Shown here: positions 25,524 to 35,160 of the stretch, piece by piece | Position numbering within the stretch: position 1 is the first letter of the stretch | Layout: every line of letters starts with the position of its first letter | Assembly (NCBI GenBank): GCA_913775265.1 | Contig: CAJYJH010000065.1 | Span: 124,001-188,000 of the forward strand | Reading direction: 5' to 3' | Origin: an uncultured Mucilaginibacter sp. | Lineage (GTDB): Bacteria > Bacteroidota > Bacteroidia > Sphingobacteriales > Sphingobacteriaceae | Length of the DNA stretch: 64,000 nucleotides | The notes under the pieces: model-generated | Told to the model about the DNA's origin: nothing | The model's input: the letters and a program-made list of their open reading frames with translations, nothing else | The model's database searches: none | Position numbers and translations under genes: made by a program

Positions 25524-28500
25524 ATGTTCAATGTTTTTATTAAGCGGCCTATCTTGTCGCTTGTTATATCCGTAATTATAACGTTACTGGGGGTATTGGC
25601 ATTAATTACTTTGCCGGTTACACAGTTCCCAGATATTGTACCGCCCTCGGTAACGGTAACCGCCAACTATACCGGTGCCAACGCCGAGGTGTGTGCCAAA
25701 GCCGTAGCTACCCCGCTCGAGCGTGCCATTAATGGTGTACCGGGCATGACATATATGTCGTCGGTGTGTAGTAATGATGGTTTAACCGTCATACAGATTT
25801 ACTTTAATGTAGGTACCGACCCCGATCAGGCTGCGGTTAACGTGCAGAACCGGGTAGCCACCATTATTGATGAGATGCCCGAAGAGGTAATTAAGGCCGG
25901 TGTTACTACCGAAAAGGAAGTAAACAGTATGCTGATGTACCTCAACATTATGAGCGACGATAAAGCGATGGACGAAAAGTTCATCTACAACTTTACCGAC
26001 ATCAACGTACTGCAGGAGCTTAAACGTATTGATGGCGTTGGTCGTGCCGAAATTATGGGCGCCAAAGAATACTCAATGCGGGTATGGTTAAAACCTGACC
26101 GCATGATGGCCTACAAAGTATCTACTGATGATGTGATTGAAGCTATCCGTGCTCAAAACGTAGAAGCCGCACCGGGTAAAACAGGCCAGAGTTCTGATAA
26201 ATCGCCGCAGATGCTGCAGTATGTATTGCGCTACCCGGGTAAATTTTTTGAGCCTAAACAGTACGAAAATATTGTGCTGCGCTCTGATGAAACCGGAACT
26301 ATACTAACGCTTAAAGAAGTAGCCGACGTTGAGTTTGGATCGCTCACCTACAGCATGGTTTCTAAAACCGACGGGCGGCCATCAGCGTCTATCATGATTA
26401 AGCAACGGCCTGGCTCAAATGCACGCGAGGTAATTAACAACATCAAAACCCGTATGGCCGAGCTTAAAGAAAGCTCTTTCCCGAGCGGCATGACTTATAA
26501 TGTTAATTACGACGTGTCCCGCTTTTTGGATGCCTCCATCCATGAGGTATTGCGTACGCTGATCGAAGCATTCATCCTGGTGTTTATCGTAGTTTACATC
26601 TTTTTGCAGGATTTCCGCTCTACCCTGATTCCGGCTCTGGCGGTACCGGTGGCACTGATTGGTTCACTGTTTTTTATGCAGTTACTGGGTTTCTCCATTA
26701 ATCTGCTTACCCTTTTTGCACTGGTGCTGGCCATTGGTATTGTGGTAGATAATGCCATTGTGGTGGTAGAAGCTGTTCACGTAAAAATGCACGAGGAACA
26801 CTTGAGCCCAATGGATGCTACCATTAGCGCCATGAAAGATATTAGCGGGGCCATTGTTGCCATTACACTGGTAATGTCGGCGGTGTTTGTGCCGGTAGCG
26901 TTTATGTCTGGTCCTGTGGGAGTATTTTACCGGCAGTTCTCGTTAACCATGGCTATTTCTATTGTTATTTCGGGTATTAACGCCGTTACACTCACCCCGG
27001 CCTTATGTGCCATCATGCTTAAGCCGAGCCATGGTGCTAAAAAAGGATTTATCGACCGCTTTTTTAAAGGTTTCAATAACAAGTATGATGCTGTACAAAA
27101 TAAATATGCCGGCTTTATCGGTAAAATTGCCGGACGCAAAGCCGTTACTTTAATCTTGCTGGCCATATTTTTTGTGGCAACATGGGGTACCAGCGCCATA
27201 CTACCTACGGGCTTTATTCCAACCGAAGACCAGGGGATGATTTACGTAAACGTAACTACCCCGGCAGGTGCCACGGTTGAGCGGACCGAAGAAGTACTGG
27301 GCGAAATACAACGCCAAACCAAAAGCATTAAAGCTATTGAGTCGGTATCAACCCTGTCGGGTTACAGCCTGGTTAACGAAGTGGCCGGTGCCTCTTATGG
27401 TATGGCCATGATTAACTTAAAGGGTTGGGACGAGCGCGAAGAATCGTTGAATGATATTATTGACGAGCTACAGAAACGCACCCGCAATATTGGTGACGCG
27501 TCTATACAGTTCTTTCCTCCGCCTACAGTACCTGGCTTTGGTAACTCCAGCGGTTTTGAGATACGTATGCTGGATAAAAGCGGAACAGGTGATCTGCAAA
27601 AAACGGCCGAAGTTTCAAACGGCTTCATTAAGGCGCTTAACGAGTCGCCCGAGATTAATAATGCCTTCTCGAGTTTCGACCCTAACTTCCCGCAGTACCT
27701 TATCAGCGTAGATCAGCGTATGGCGGCTAAAAAAGGAGTCACTATCGATAAAGCCATGTCTACCCTGCAAACGCTGATGGGAAGTTATTATGCCTCCAAC
27801 TTTATCCGGTTCGGTCAGATGTACAAAGTAATGGTGCAAGCCTCACCGGAATTCAGGACCAAGCCTGAGGACGTACTACAGCTTTACGTGAAAAACAATA
27901 AAGGTGAAATGGTACCTTTCTCCACTTTTATCAGGATGGAGCGTGTTTACGGGCCTGAACAGCTTACCCGATACAATATGTACACCTCGGCCATGATTAA
28001 TGGTGATGCTGCGCCGGGCTACAGTAGTGGTGATGCTATTGCTACTATCCAGCGCATTGCTGCCGAAAAACTGCCGAAAGGCTACTCATTCGAATGGTCG
28101 GGTATGACACGGGAGCAAATACTTTCGGGCAACCAAGCTATCTATATTTTTATCATCTGTCTGGTATTCGTATACCTTTTATTGGCGGCACAATACGAAA
28201 GTTTGTTATTGCCATTGGCGGTTATCCTTTCGTTACCTACAGGTATTTTAGGGGCGTTCTTCTTCCTGAAAATTACCGGCCTCGAAAACAATATTTATGC
28301 TCAGGTAGCTTTGGTAATGCTCATTGGTCTGCTGGGTAAAAATGCCATCCTGATTGTGGAGTTTGCCGTTCAGCGTGAGCGCGAGGGCGCTACGGTGTTG
28401 CAAGCTGCTATTGAGGGGGCCGTATCCCGATTACGTCCTATTTTGATGACGTCTTTTGCATTCATCGCGGGTTTAGTGCCTTTATGTATAGCCAGCGGAG

Positions 28501-28685
28501 CCGGTGCTATGGGTAACCGTTCGATAGGTACTGCTGCAGCCGGCGGTATGTTGCTGGGAACGCTGTTTGGCTTAATATTAATTCCGGGACTGTACGTGAT
28601 ATTTTCAGGCTTAGCCAAACCCAAACAGAAAAAAGATGAAGCCGAACCGGTGCTGGAAACTGAAGAACTCAGCACTTACCATTAA
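25524..28685 (+). CDS. RND multidrug efflux permease, HAE1 family
   Basis: AcrB-type inner-membrane proton antiporter (1053 aa, full family length) with 12 transmembrane helices and two large periplasmic loops. Start MFNVFIKRPILSLVISVII and GYSFEWSGMTREQ are typical. In helix 4, where AcrB has Asp407-Asp408, this protein has VVDNAIVVVEAVH: Asp409 is present but the second Asp is Asn410. The helix-10 Lys is conserved in IGLLGKNAILIVEF. Such D-to-N variants occur in other RND branches, so activity is still likely, but proton coupling may differ. Exports hydrophobic drugs or bile-like compounds by family analogy. Confidence 0.92.
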   Translation: MFNVFIKRPILSLVISVIITLLGVLALITLPVTQFPDIVPPSVTVTANYTGANAEVCAKAVATPLERAINGVPGMTYMSSVCSNDGLTVIQIYFNVGTDPDQAAVNVQNRVATIIDEMPEEVIKAGVTTEKEVNSMLMYLNIMSDDKAMDEKFIYNFTDINVLQELKRIDGVGRAEIMGAKEYSMRVWLKPDRMMAYKVSTDDVIEAIRAQNVEAAPGKTGQSSDKSPQMLQYVLRYPGKFFEPKQYENIVLRSDETGTILTLKEVADVEFGSLTYSMVSKTDGRPSASIMIKQRPGSNAREVINNIKTRMAELKESSFPSGMTYNVNYDVSRFLDASIHEVLRTLIEAFILVFIVVYIFLQDFRSTLIPALAVPVALIGSLFFMQLLGFSINLLTLFALVLAIGIVVDNAIVVVEAVHVKMHEEHLSPMDATISAMKDISGAIVAITLVMSAVFVPVAFMSGPVGVFYRQFSLTMAISIVISGINAVTLTPALCAIMLKPSHGAKKGFIDRFFKGFNNKYDAVQNKYAGFIGKIAGRKAVTLILLAIFFVATWGTSAILPTGFIPTEDQGMIYVNVTTPAGATVERTEEVLGEIQRQTKSIKAIESVSTLSGYSLVNEVAGASYGMAMINLKGWDEREESLNDIIDELQKRTRNIGDASIQFFPPPTVPGFGNSSGFEIRMLDKSGTGDLQKTAEVSNGFIKALNESPEINNAFSSFDPNFPQYLISVDQRMAAKKGVTIDKAMSTLQTLMGSYYASNFIRFGQMYKVMVQASPEFRTKPEDVLQLYVKNNKGEMVPFSTFIRMERVYGPEQLTRYNMYTSAMINGDAAPGYSSGDAIATIQRIAAEKLPKGYSFEWSGMTREQILSGNQAIYIFIICLVFVYLLLAAQYESLLLPLAVILSLPTGILGAFFFLKITGLENNIYAQVALVMLIGLLGKNAILIVEFAVQREREGATVLQAAIEGAVSRLRPILMTSFAFIAGLVPLCIASGAGAMGNRSIGTAAAGGMLLGTLFGLILIPGLYVIFSGLAKPKQKKDEAEPVLETEELSTYH

Positions 28686-28697
28686 TTGATAACATCC

Positions 28698-30137
28698 ATG
28701 TATAAATATAAATTATTTCTATACGGTTTACTGCTTGTCTGTTTTACAACGGCATGCAGTAAACTTAAAACAGTAACTGTAGCTCCACCGCCCGATATGC
28801 CGGGTTCTTACACGGGAAAAACTGATACGAACAATGTAGCGAGCTTACCTATATCAAGCTTTTTTACCGATAGCTATTTAATTAACCTGATTGATACTGC
28901 TATGAATGCCAACCCTGATATATTATCAGCCTTGCAGCGTATCGAAGTAGCTAACGCTAACTTACGTTATAACCGTATAGCCATACTGCCTGCCGTTACT
29001 TTAAACGCCAATGCCGGTTTAGAAAAATATGGTGATTATACCATGAACGGGGTTGGTAACTATGATACCAACTTATCGCCTAACATTAACGGTGACCAGC
29101 GTATCCCTAACCCAACACCCGATTATTTTTTAGGTTTCAGGAGCGCCTGGGAGGTTGATTTGTGGGGCAAATTGCGTAACCGTAAAAAGGCAGCCTTCAA
29201 TCGCTTTTTAGCCAGCCAAAGCGGCTATAAAATGGTAGCTACTTCACTCACTTCGCAAATTGCTACGGCTTACTATACCTTGCTGGCATTAGACAACGAG
29301 TTGAGGGTAGTCCGTAAAAACCTGGAATTGCAAAACAATGCTTTGGAAATCATCAAAGTACAAAAGTTAGGTGGCCGGGCTACCGAGCTGGCGGTACAGC
29401 AGTTTTTGGCGCAACTTAAACGTACCAAAGGTTTAGAGTATCAGATTTTACAACAGGTAACCGAAACCGAAAACCAGCTTAATTTTTTAACAGGCAAATT
29501 CCCTAAAACCATCAGCCGCGATACCTCTATCAATACGCTCAAACTTCCATCAGTGTTAAAGGCAGGTGTACCATCACAATTGCTGTTGAACAGGCCGGAC
29601 ATCCAAGAAGCCGAGTTTGAACTACGTGCCATGAATGCCGATATTAAAGCAGTACATGCTGCATTTTTCCCGTCGCTTACACTGTCGCCATACGTAGGCT
29701 TCAATGCGTTCAGCAGTTCGCTGCTTTTTAATCCGGGCTCGCTTGCTTATGGTTTACTGGGCAACATCACAGCGCCTATTTTTAGCCGTAACCTGATTAA
29801 AGCAGATTATAACCGTACTGTTGCCCAAGGCAAACAGGCGCTATATGGCTACCAGAAAACTGTTTTAACCAGTTACCAAGAAGTATTGAACAGCTTAAAA
29901 AGTATTGAAAATTATAGTCAGGCCTACAGCCAGAAACAACAGGAAGTACAAGCCTTGAATAACGCTGTTGCTGTAGCTAATGATTTATACCTGGTAGGCC
30001 GTGCCAATTACCTGGAAGTAATTACGGCTCAACGCAACGTACTTGATGCCGAGCTGGAACTGGCCAATACCAAAAAAAATATTTTTATTGGTGCCATCAA
30101 CTTATACCGTTCTGTAGGAGGCGGTTGGAAACGTTAA
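28698..30137 (+). CDS. OprM-like outer-membrane factor lipoprotein
   Basis: NodT/OprM-type channel (479 aa). The frame opens at TTG 28686, but ATG 28698 begins MYKYKLFLYGLLLVCFTTAC, a lipoprotein signal with Cys20, so I use it. Family motifs: LPISSFFTDSYLINLIDTAM, DYFLGFRSAWEVDLWGKLRN, LLNRPDIQEAEFELRAMNAD and ADYNRTVAQGKQALYGYQ. It is 12 nt downstream of the RND permease and completes the tripartite pump. Confidence 0.92.
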   Translation: MYKYKLFLYGLLLVCFTTACSKLKTVTVAPPPDMPGSYTGKTDTNNVASLPISSFFTDSYLINLIDTAMNANPDILSALQRIEVANANLRYNRIAILPAVTLNANAGLEKYGDYTMNGVGNYDTNLSPNINGDQRIPNPTPDYFLGFRSAWEVDLWGKLRNRKKAAFNRFLASQSGYKMVATSLTSQIATAYYTLLALDNELRVVRKNLELQNNALEIIKVQKLGGRATELAVQQFLAQLKRTKGLEYQILQQVTETENQLNFLTGKFPKTISRDTSINTLKLPSVLKAGVPSQLLLNRPDIQEAEFELRAMNADIKAVHAAFFPSLTLSPYVGFNAFSSSLLFNPGSLAYGLLGNITAPIFSRNLIKADYNRTVAQGKQALYGYQKTVLTSYQEVLNSLKSIENYSQAYSQKQQEVQALNNAVAVANDLYLVGRANYLEVITAQRNVLDAELELANTKKNIFIGAINLYRSVGGGWKR

Positions 30138-30169
30138 AGTTTATTTAGTTTTATCCTGCCAGATGACAT

Positions 30170-30200
30170 AATGCCCTGTAAGTATTTCTTGCAGGGCATT
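30170..30200 (+). terminator. Terminator of the HAE-RND operon
   Basis: AATGCCCTGTAAG (30170-30182) pairs with CTTGCAGGGCATT (30188-30200), 13 bp with one G-T pair and a 5-nt loop, 32 nt after the OprM stop, followed by TCTGTTT. Confidence 0.75.
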
Positions 30201-30363
30201 TCTGTTTAATATTTAAAATAATTGCTGTCTGACAGTATGGTATACGTATCTGTTTTTTAATAAATACGTTAATAATTTCAATAACATTTATCGTAAAGTT
30301 CAATGTATCAAATTTGTGATTATGTTTGCTAATCAAATTTATATAAGTACATAACAGTTATAC

Positions 30364-31047
30364 ATGGCGCGCATCCTGTTGGTTGAGGACGAAGACAAAG
30401 TATCTTCTTTTATAAAAAAAGGCTTAAACGAGCATCAGTTTACTGTTGACGTTGCACGCGATGGCGTGGCAGGATTAATGGAAGTGCTGCAGCAAACCTA
30501 CGACTTAATTATCCTGGATGTAATGCTGCCGTTGATTAGCGGCATTGATTTGTGTAAGCAAATCAGGCAAAAGCAAGCGCAGGTGCCTATTTTAATGCTG
30601 AGTGCCTTAGGCACTATTGATGATAAGGTAAATGGTTTGCATGCGGGTGCGGATGACTACCTGATTAAACCGTTTCATTTTAACGAATTGCTGGCCCGTA
30701 TTGAAGCTTTGTTGCGCCGTCGTAATTTAAATGAAACCTCCGGTCACCAAATGGTATTTAGCGATCTTAAACTGGACACCTGGGATAAAACAGCAGAGCG
30801 TGCCGGCAAAAAAATCACATTAACGGCTAAGGAGTATGTACTGCTCGAGTTGTTTTTGAAAAACCCCAATAAGCTGTTGTCGCGCGAATATATTACTGAA
30901 AAGGTATGGGGCCTGCACTTTGATACGGGCACCAACATGGTAGATGTTTACGTCAATTATCTGCGCAACAAAATTCAGAAGGGTTTTGATAAAAAACTCA
31001 TCCATACGGTAATAGGCATGGGCTACATCTTAAGAGAACAGCAATAG
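30364..31047 (+). CDS. OmpR-family response regulator (metal/efflux two-component system)
   Basis: Response regulator (227 aa): receiver with Asp52 in IILDVMLPLISG and Lys in YLIKPFHF, then a winged helix (about 128-222) with TAKEYVLLELFLKNP, LLSREYITEKVWG and VDVYVNYLRNKI. A TATGTTTG at 30321-30328 could be its -7 element. Operon with the kinase (7 nt). It lies between two RND systems; the four direct repeats at 32560 make it the best candidate activator of the CusA/CzcA-type operon, by analogy with CusR/CzcR. Confidence 0.93.
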   Translation: MARILLVEDEDKVSSFIKKGLNEHQFTVDVARDGVAGLMEVLQQTYDLIILDVMLPLISGIDLCKQIRQKQAQVPILMLSALGTIDDKVNGLHAGADDYLIKPFHFNELLARIEALLRRRNLNETSGHQMVFSDLKLDTWDKTAERAGKKITLTAKEYVLLELFLKNPNKLLSREYITEKVWGLHFDTGTNMVDVYVNYLRNKIQKGFDKKLIHTVIGMGYILREQQ

Positions 31048-31054
31048 TCTTGCG

Positions 31055-32419
31055 ATGAAGATAAAAACACGGCTTTCTTTATACTTTACCCTGATTAGCT
31101 GTGGCGCACTGCTACTGGTTTTGATAGCCCTGTTTTTTGCCGTGTTTGGCTTTTTGCAAACCGATTTTAATAAACGCTTGTCCGACCGGATTAATGTTGC
31201 TACACAGTTATACTTAAAGGCCGATGAAATTGGTGCCGACTCGTTGGTACAGGTGCAGCAACGCTATTTAGAACGCCTGCCGAATGAGGTTATCCGGGTA
31301 TATAATGATAATAATAAAGCCGCATTTAATACTACCAGTAATTTAATCTGGAGCGATAAAATTATTGAACAAGTACGTAATGAAGGCTCAATTGAATATG
31401 AAGAAGGCGACCGCCAGGTTGTTGGCCGTTATGTTAAAGACAACCAGGGCAACTTTGTGATTCTGGCCTCAGCAGTCGACCGTAACTTTTGGCCGCGAAT
31501 CATGATGTTATCTAAAATTACGCTGATTTTGTTTTTAGGCTTCAGTTCTATCCTGTTTTTTGCGGGGCAGTGGTTTGCCAAAAAAATGCTGGCGCCTATC
31601 AACAACATCATTAAACAAATAACGCAGATCCGTTCGAGTAATTTGCACCTGCGCATTGCACGCGTGAAAAACAAAGACGAGATAGCTGAGCTGGTAAGCA
31701 ATTTTAACAGTTTGCTCGAACGACTTGAAAACGCTTTTGAATTACAACAGAGTTTTGTATCTAATGCCTCGCACGAATTACGTACGCCACTTACCAGCAT
31801 CATGGGCGAAGCAGATGTTGCTTTGGAGCAGCCTCGTACCAACCAGGAATATGAGCGAGTACTGCAATCTATTTCTGCCGATGCTATGCACCTGCAACTT
31901 ACCATTTCCAGCTTAATGGAGCTTGCGCAGGTTGATTTTAACTATACCCAAGCCGTTTTGCAGCCCACCCGTATGGACGAATTGATTTGGGAAATGCACG
32001 ATTACTGGACCGAAAAGAAGGGCGAAGGTAAGTTGAATCTACGTTTTGCCGACTTTCCGGAGGATGAGGATATGCTCGTTATTCAAGGCAATAAGCCGTT
32101 GCTGTTAATTGCTTTAAATAACATCGTTGATAATGCCTACAAATATTCAAAAGATGCCCCGGTGAATTTATCTTTTGAGGCACAAGCTAAACAGATTATC
32201 ATCACCATAACTGATTTAGGCCCGGGAATAAAGCCTGATGATATTGCCAATATTTTCAAATCATTTTACAGGGCCGAAAGTACCCGCCATATTCAGGGTA
32301 GCGGTGTAGGATTGTACATTACTCATAAAATCATCGATCTTTGTCATGGCTCTATTCAAGTTGAGTCTGATGGTTCAACGGGGACTTCTTTTGTAATAAA
32401 GTTTAATAAAACCGCCTAA
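31055..32419 (+). CDS. Membrane sensor histidine kinase (CusS/CzcS-like position)
   Basis: Sensor kinase (454 aa) with transmembrane helices at about 10-34 and 152-172, a periplasmic sensor domain between them, HAMP (about 175-230), HisKA with His240 in FVSNASHELRTPL, and HATPase with NIVDNAYKYS, DLGPGIKPDDI and GSGVGLYITHKII. Paralogous to the kinase at 16539. It lies directly upstream of the metal-type RND operon, so a metal-ion signal is likely but not proven. Confidence 0.92.
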   Translation: MKIKTRLSLYFTLISCGALLLVLIALFFAVFGFLQTDFNKRLSDRINVATQLYLKADEIGADSLVQVQQRYLERLPNEVIRVYNDNNKAAFNTTSNLIWSDKIIEQVRNEGSIEYEEGDRQVVGRYVKDNQGNFVILASAVDRNFWPRIMMLSKITLILFLGFSSILFFAGQWFAKKMLAPINNIIKQITQIRSSNLHLRIARVKNKDEIAELVSNFNSLLERLENAFELQQSFVSNASHELRTPLTSIMGEADVALEQPRTNQEYERVLQSISADAMHLQLTISSLMELAQVDFNYTQAVLQPTRMDELIWEMHDYWTEKKGEGKLNLRFADFPEDEDMLVIQGNKPLLLIALNNIVDNAYKYSKDAPVNLSFEAQAKQIIITITDLGPGIKPDDIANIFKSFYRAESTRHIQGSGVGLYITHKIIDLCHGSIQVESDGSTGTSFVIKFNKTA

Positions 32420-32559
32420 TCAGCCATTCTTAACATTAATCTTCGGCAGATTTCAATTAGCTATATAGCTAATCTCCTTTTTATTTCATCTGCTGCTATT
32501 TAAACACGGCATACTTACGTTTGACAACTGTTTCAGGCTAAGCAATAGCCCATTAAAAA

Positions 32560-32616
32560 TCTAATGTCGTTCTAATGTAGGTTTAATGCAGGTCTAATTC
32601 TGCCGCATTAGCTTTG
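32560..32616 (+). promoter_or_regulatory. Activator-dependent promoter with four 11-bp-phased direct repeats
   Basis: Four heptamers, TCTAATG (32560-32566), TCTAATG (32571-32577), TTTAATG (32582-32588) and TCTAATT (32593-32599), repeat at exactly 11-bp intervals. A -7 element TAGCTTTG follows at 32609-32616, 9 nt after the last box, and the ATG is at 32643. No TTG -33 element is present at the usual distance. Tandem direct repeats phased by one helical turn upstream of the core promoter are characteristic of OmpR/PhoB-family activators, and such a regulator is encoded just upstream. Confidence 0.75.
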
Positions 32617-32642
32617 AATTATCCTTCTAAGTTCAAAGTATA

Positions 32643-33917
32643 ATGACAAACACACACAAGGGCCTCAAAACCCTACTTTTGATACTTTTCTGTTTGGGTA
32701 CCTCAAACGCTTTTAGCCAGACCGACAGTTTGCGCATAAGCTTTAAGGACGCAGAAAAGCTTTTTCTGGAAAATAACCTAAGCTTACTGGCTCAGAAATA
32801 CAACGTAAACGCCACACAAGCATTAGTGCAGCAAGCCGGTTTATGGGATAACCCTGTATTAGCTACCGACCAGAATATTACCGATAACTCCAAAAGATTT
32901 TTTTATCATAACGGTGCTATGGGGCAAGTATTTGTCCAGCTGAGCCAATTGATTAAAACTGCGGGCAAACGCGGTAAGCAAATTAAGGTGGCCGAAGATG
33001 GTACTAAAATTCAGCAAGCTGCCTTTGATGACCTGATGCGCAACCTGCGCTATAACTTGCAGCTTGATTTTGCCCAGGCTGCCAACTTGATTGCCCAACG
33101 CCAGGTCTACACCACCGAGATTACTTCGGCAACTGCCCTGGTGAACGCAACCGACAAAGCTTACCGTGCAGGCAATACTTCGTTAAAAGATCTGGTGCGT
33201 TTGAAAGCATTATTATTCAACTTACAAAATGAGTTGGTAGAAAATGAGCGACAGTTAAATGATCTGCAAACCGAGCTAAAAACTGTTTTGGTGGTTAAAG
33301 AAACGCAGTTTATTATACCAATCATATCACCCGCTCCCGAAGACCTGGTACTTAACCCGGCAACATTAGCCGAGCAGGCTAAAAATACCCGGGCCGATTA
33401 TCGCTTAAACCAGTTTACCTTACTACAAAACCAGGATAATCTGACCTTGCAAAAAGCTTTGGCCAAACCTGATGTAACTATTGGTGCCAGCTACGACCAA
33501 AACAGCAGTTATGCTCCGCATTATGTAGGCTTACAGGTTAGCGTCCCTTTGCCATTGTTTAACCGCAATCAGGGTAACATCAAATCTGCTCAGCTGCAGG
33601 CACAAAGCCAGGAGTACATTGTGAAAAACAACGAGCTGGAATTAACCAATCAAGTGTACAATGCCGTACAGCAATATAAATTAAGCGAGCAGTTGCTGGA
33701 TAAAAACCAAACTGATTTTTACGACCGTTACGACCAGATTTTTAATGCAATGCTGAAAAGCTTCCAGCAACGGCAAATCAGTTTGCCGGAGTTTGTAGAC
33801 TTTTTTGACTCTTACAAAGAAACTAAAATCAAGATTTTACAACTGCAGCTTAACCTGCAAAAATCTATTGCAGACTTAAACTACGCGGTAGGAACTACGG
33901 TAATTCCGGCACAATAA
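32643..33917 (+). CDS. CzcC-like TolC-family outer-membrane factor
   Basis: Outer-membrane efflux protein (424 aa) with a signal peptide ending TSNAFSQ. Family-like segments are ISFKDAEKLFLENNLSLLAQ, AGLWDNPVLATDQN and QVSVPLPLFNRNQGNI, the last typical of channels that pair with heavy-metal RND pumps. First gene of the operon controlled by the repeat-containing promoter; the adaptor follows after 63 nt. Confidence 0.9.
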   Translation: MTNTHKGLKTLLLILFCLGTSNAFSQTDSLRISFKDAEKLFLENNLSLLAQKYNVNATQALVQQAGLWDNPVLATDQNITDNSKRFFYHNGAMGQVFVQLSQLIKTAGKRGKQIKVAEDGTKIQQAAFDDLMRNLRYNLQLDFAQAANLIAQRQVYTTEITSATALVNATDKAYRAGNTSLKDLVRLKALLFNLQNELVENERQLNDLQTELKTVLVVKETQFIIPIISPAPEDLVLNPATLAEQAKNTRADYRLNQFTLLQNQDNLTLQKALAKPDVTIGASYDQNSSYAPHYVGLQVSVPLPLFNRNQGNIKSAQLQAQSQEYIVKNNELELTNQVYNAVQQYKLSEQLLDKNQTDFYDRYDQIFNAMLKSFQQRQISLPEFVDFFDSYKETKIKILQLQLNLQKSIADLNYAVGTTVIPAQ

Positions 33918-33980
33918 AAACATAACAAACAAGCACACTATAACGGTGATTAAAAGCACCGCAATAACCAACACAAGAAA

Positions 33981-35078
33981 ATGAGAAAAGCAATCTTATA
34001 TATGATGGTAGCCGGTATAGCAGGCCTTACCTCGTGCGAAGAAAAAAAGACTGGTACTATGGAAACCAAGCAGGTTTGTGTAAGCGACTCGCTGGCTAAG
34101 ATGATTACCATTGATACTGCCAAAGAAACTGATATTAAAAACGAGCTGAAGCTTACCGGCGAAGTATCGTTTGATGAAAATAACGTAGTCAAGGTTTTTC
34201 CGTTTGCCAGCGGACAGGTGATGAATGTTAATGTATCCCTGGGCGATAAGGTAACTAAAGGACAGCTTTTAGCAGTGATACGCAGTGCCGATGTCGCCGG
34301 TAACTACTCTGATCTTACCTCGGCCAATGCTGATCTTAGCGTTGCCAAACGGCAGTTGCAACAAGCAGATTACCTGTACAAAAATGGCATATCGAGCGAA
34401 CGTGATTATACCGAGGCTAAAGAGAACTATACCAAAGCCATAGCAGCCAACCGCAAAGTGCAGGAGCAGATAGCCATTAACGGCGGCGGTAATACTAATG
34501 CATCAGGCACTTTACTGGTTAAGGCACCACGCAGCGGTTACATTGTAGAAAAAAATATTACACAGGGTAACTTTATCCGTCAGGATAACAGCAACAGCTT
34601 GTTCACCATTTCGGATATGAAAGATGTGTGGATTAAGGCTAACGTATTTGAAAGCGATATTGCCAAAGTAAAAACTGGTTACCAGGCCAAAATAACTACG
34701 CTCGCTTATCCCGACAAAGTGTTTATGGGCAAAGTAAATAATGTAGGCTCGGTACTAGATCCGGACAGTAAGGTGTTAACCATACGCATCACTTTGCCTA
34801 ACACCGATATGCTATTAAAGCCGGAGATGTTTACTAATGTACTGATATCAAATGATGAAGCTGCCCAGGCACTGTCTATACCCAGCCAGGCAGTGGTTTT
34901 TGACAGCGGTAAAAACTACGTAGTGGTTTACAATGGTAAATGTAACCTGGCCGTACGTGAGGTGAGTGTGATAAAAACGGTAGAAGATACCACTTACATA
35001 GGTTCGGGGTTAAAAGCCGGCGATAAAGTGATTTCTAAAAATCAGTTATTGCTGTATAATGCCCTTACCGAAGATTAA
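33981..35078 (+). CDS. CzcB/CusB-like RND periplasmic adaptor lipoprotein
   Basis: Membrane fusion protein (365 aa), lipobox GLTSC with Cys19. Family motifs: ELKLTGEVSFDENNVVKVFP, GQVMNVNVSLGDKVTKGQLL, LLVKAPRSGYIVEKNITQG and FTISDMKDVWIKANVFESDI. No His/Met-rich metal-binding extension is seen at the N-terminus, so it does not reveal the metal. Operon with the channel and the CzcA-like permease (82 nt downstream). Confidence 0.9.
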   Translation: MRKAILYMMVAGIAGLTSCEEKKTGTMETKQVCVSDSLAKMITIDTAKETDIKNELKLTGEVSFDENNVVKVFPFASGQVMNVNVSLGDKVTKGQLLAVIRSADVAGNYSDLTSANADLSVAKRQLQQADYLYKNGISSERDYTEAKENYTKAIAANRKVQEQIAINGGGNTNASGTLLVKAPRSGYIVEKNITQGNFIRQDNSNSLFTISDMKDVWIKANVFESDIAKVKTGYQAKITTLAYPDKVFMGKVNNVGSVLDPDSKVLTIRITLPNTDMLLKPEMFTNVLISNDEAAQALSIPSQAVVFDSGKNYVVVYNGKCNLAVREVSVIKTVEDTTYIGSGLKAGDKVISKNQLLLYNALTED

Positions 35079-35160
35079 TCAGCCAGGGTTTGCTACTCAT
35101 TTTTAACATTGATATTCTGACAATCATTATCAGCCAATAAGCTGTACAAACACTCTTATA

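Noticed and set aside
31429..31905. A 158-codon frame antisense to the sensor kinase
   Set aside because: It lies wholly opposite the HAMP/HisKA coding region, which has clear motifs; the Ser-rich translation is typical of a shadow frame.
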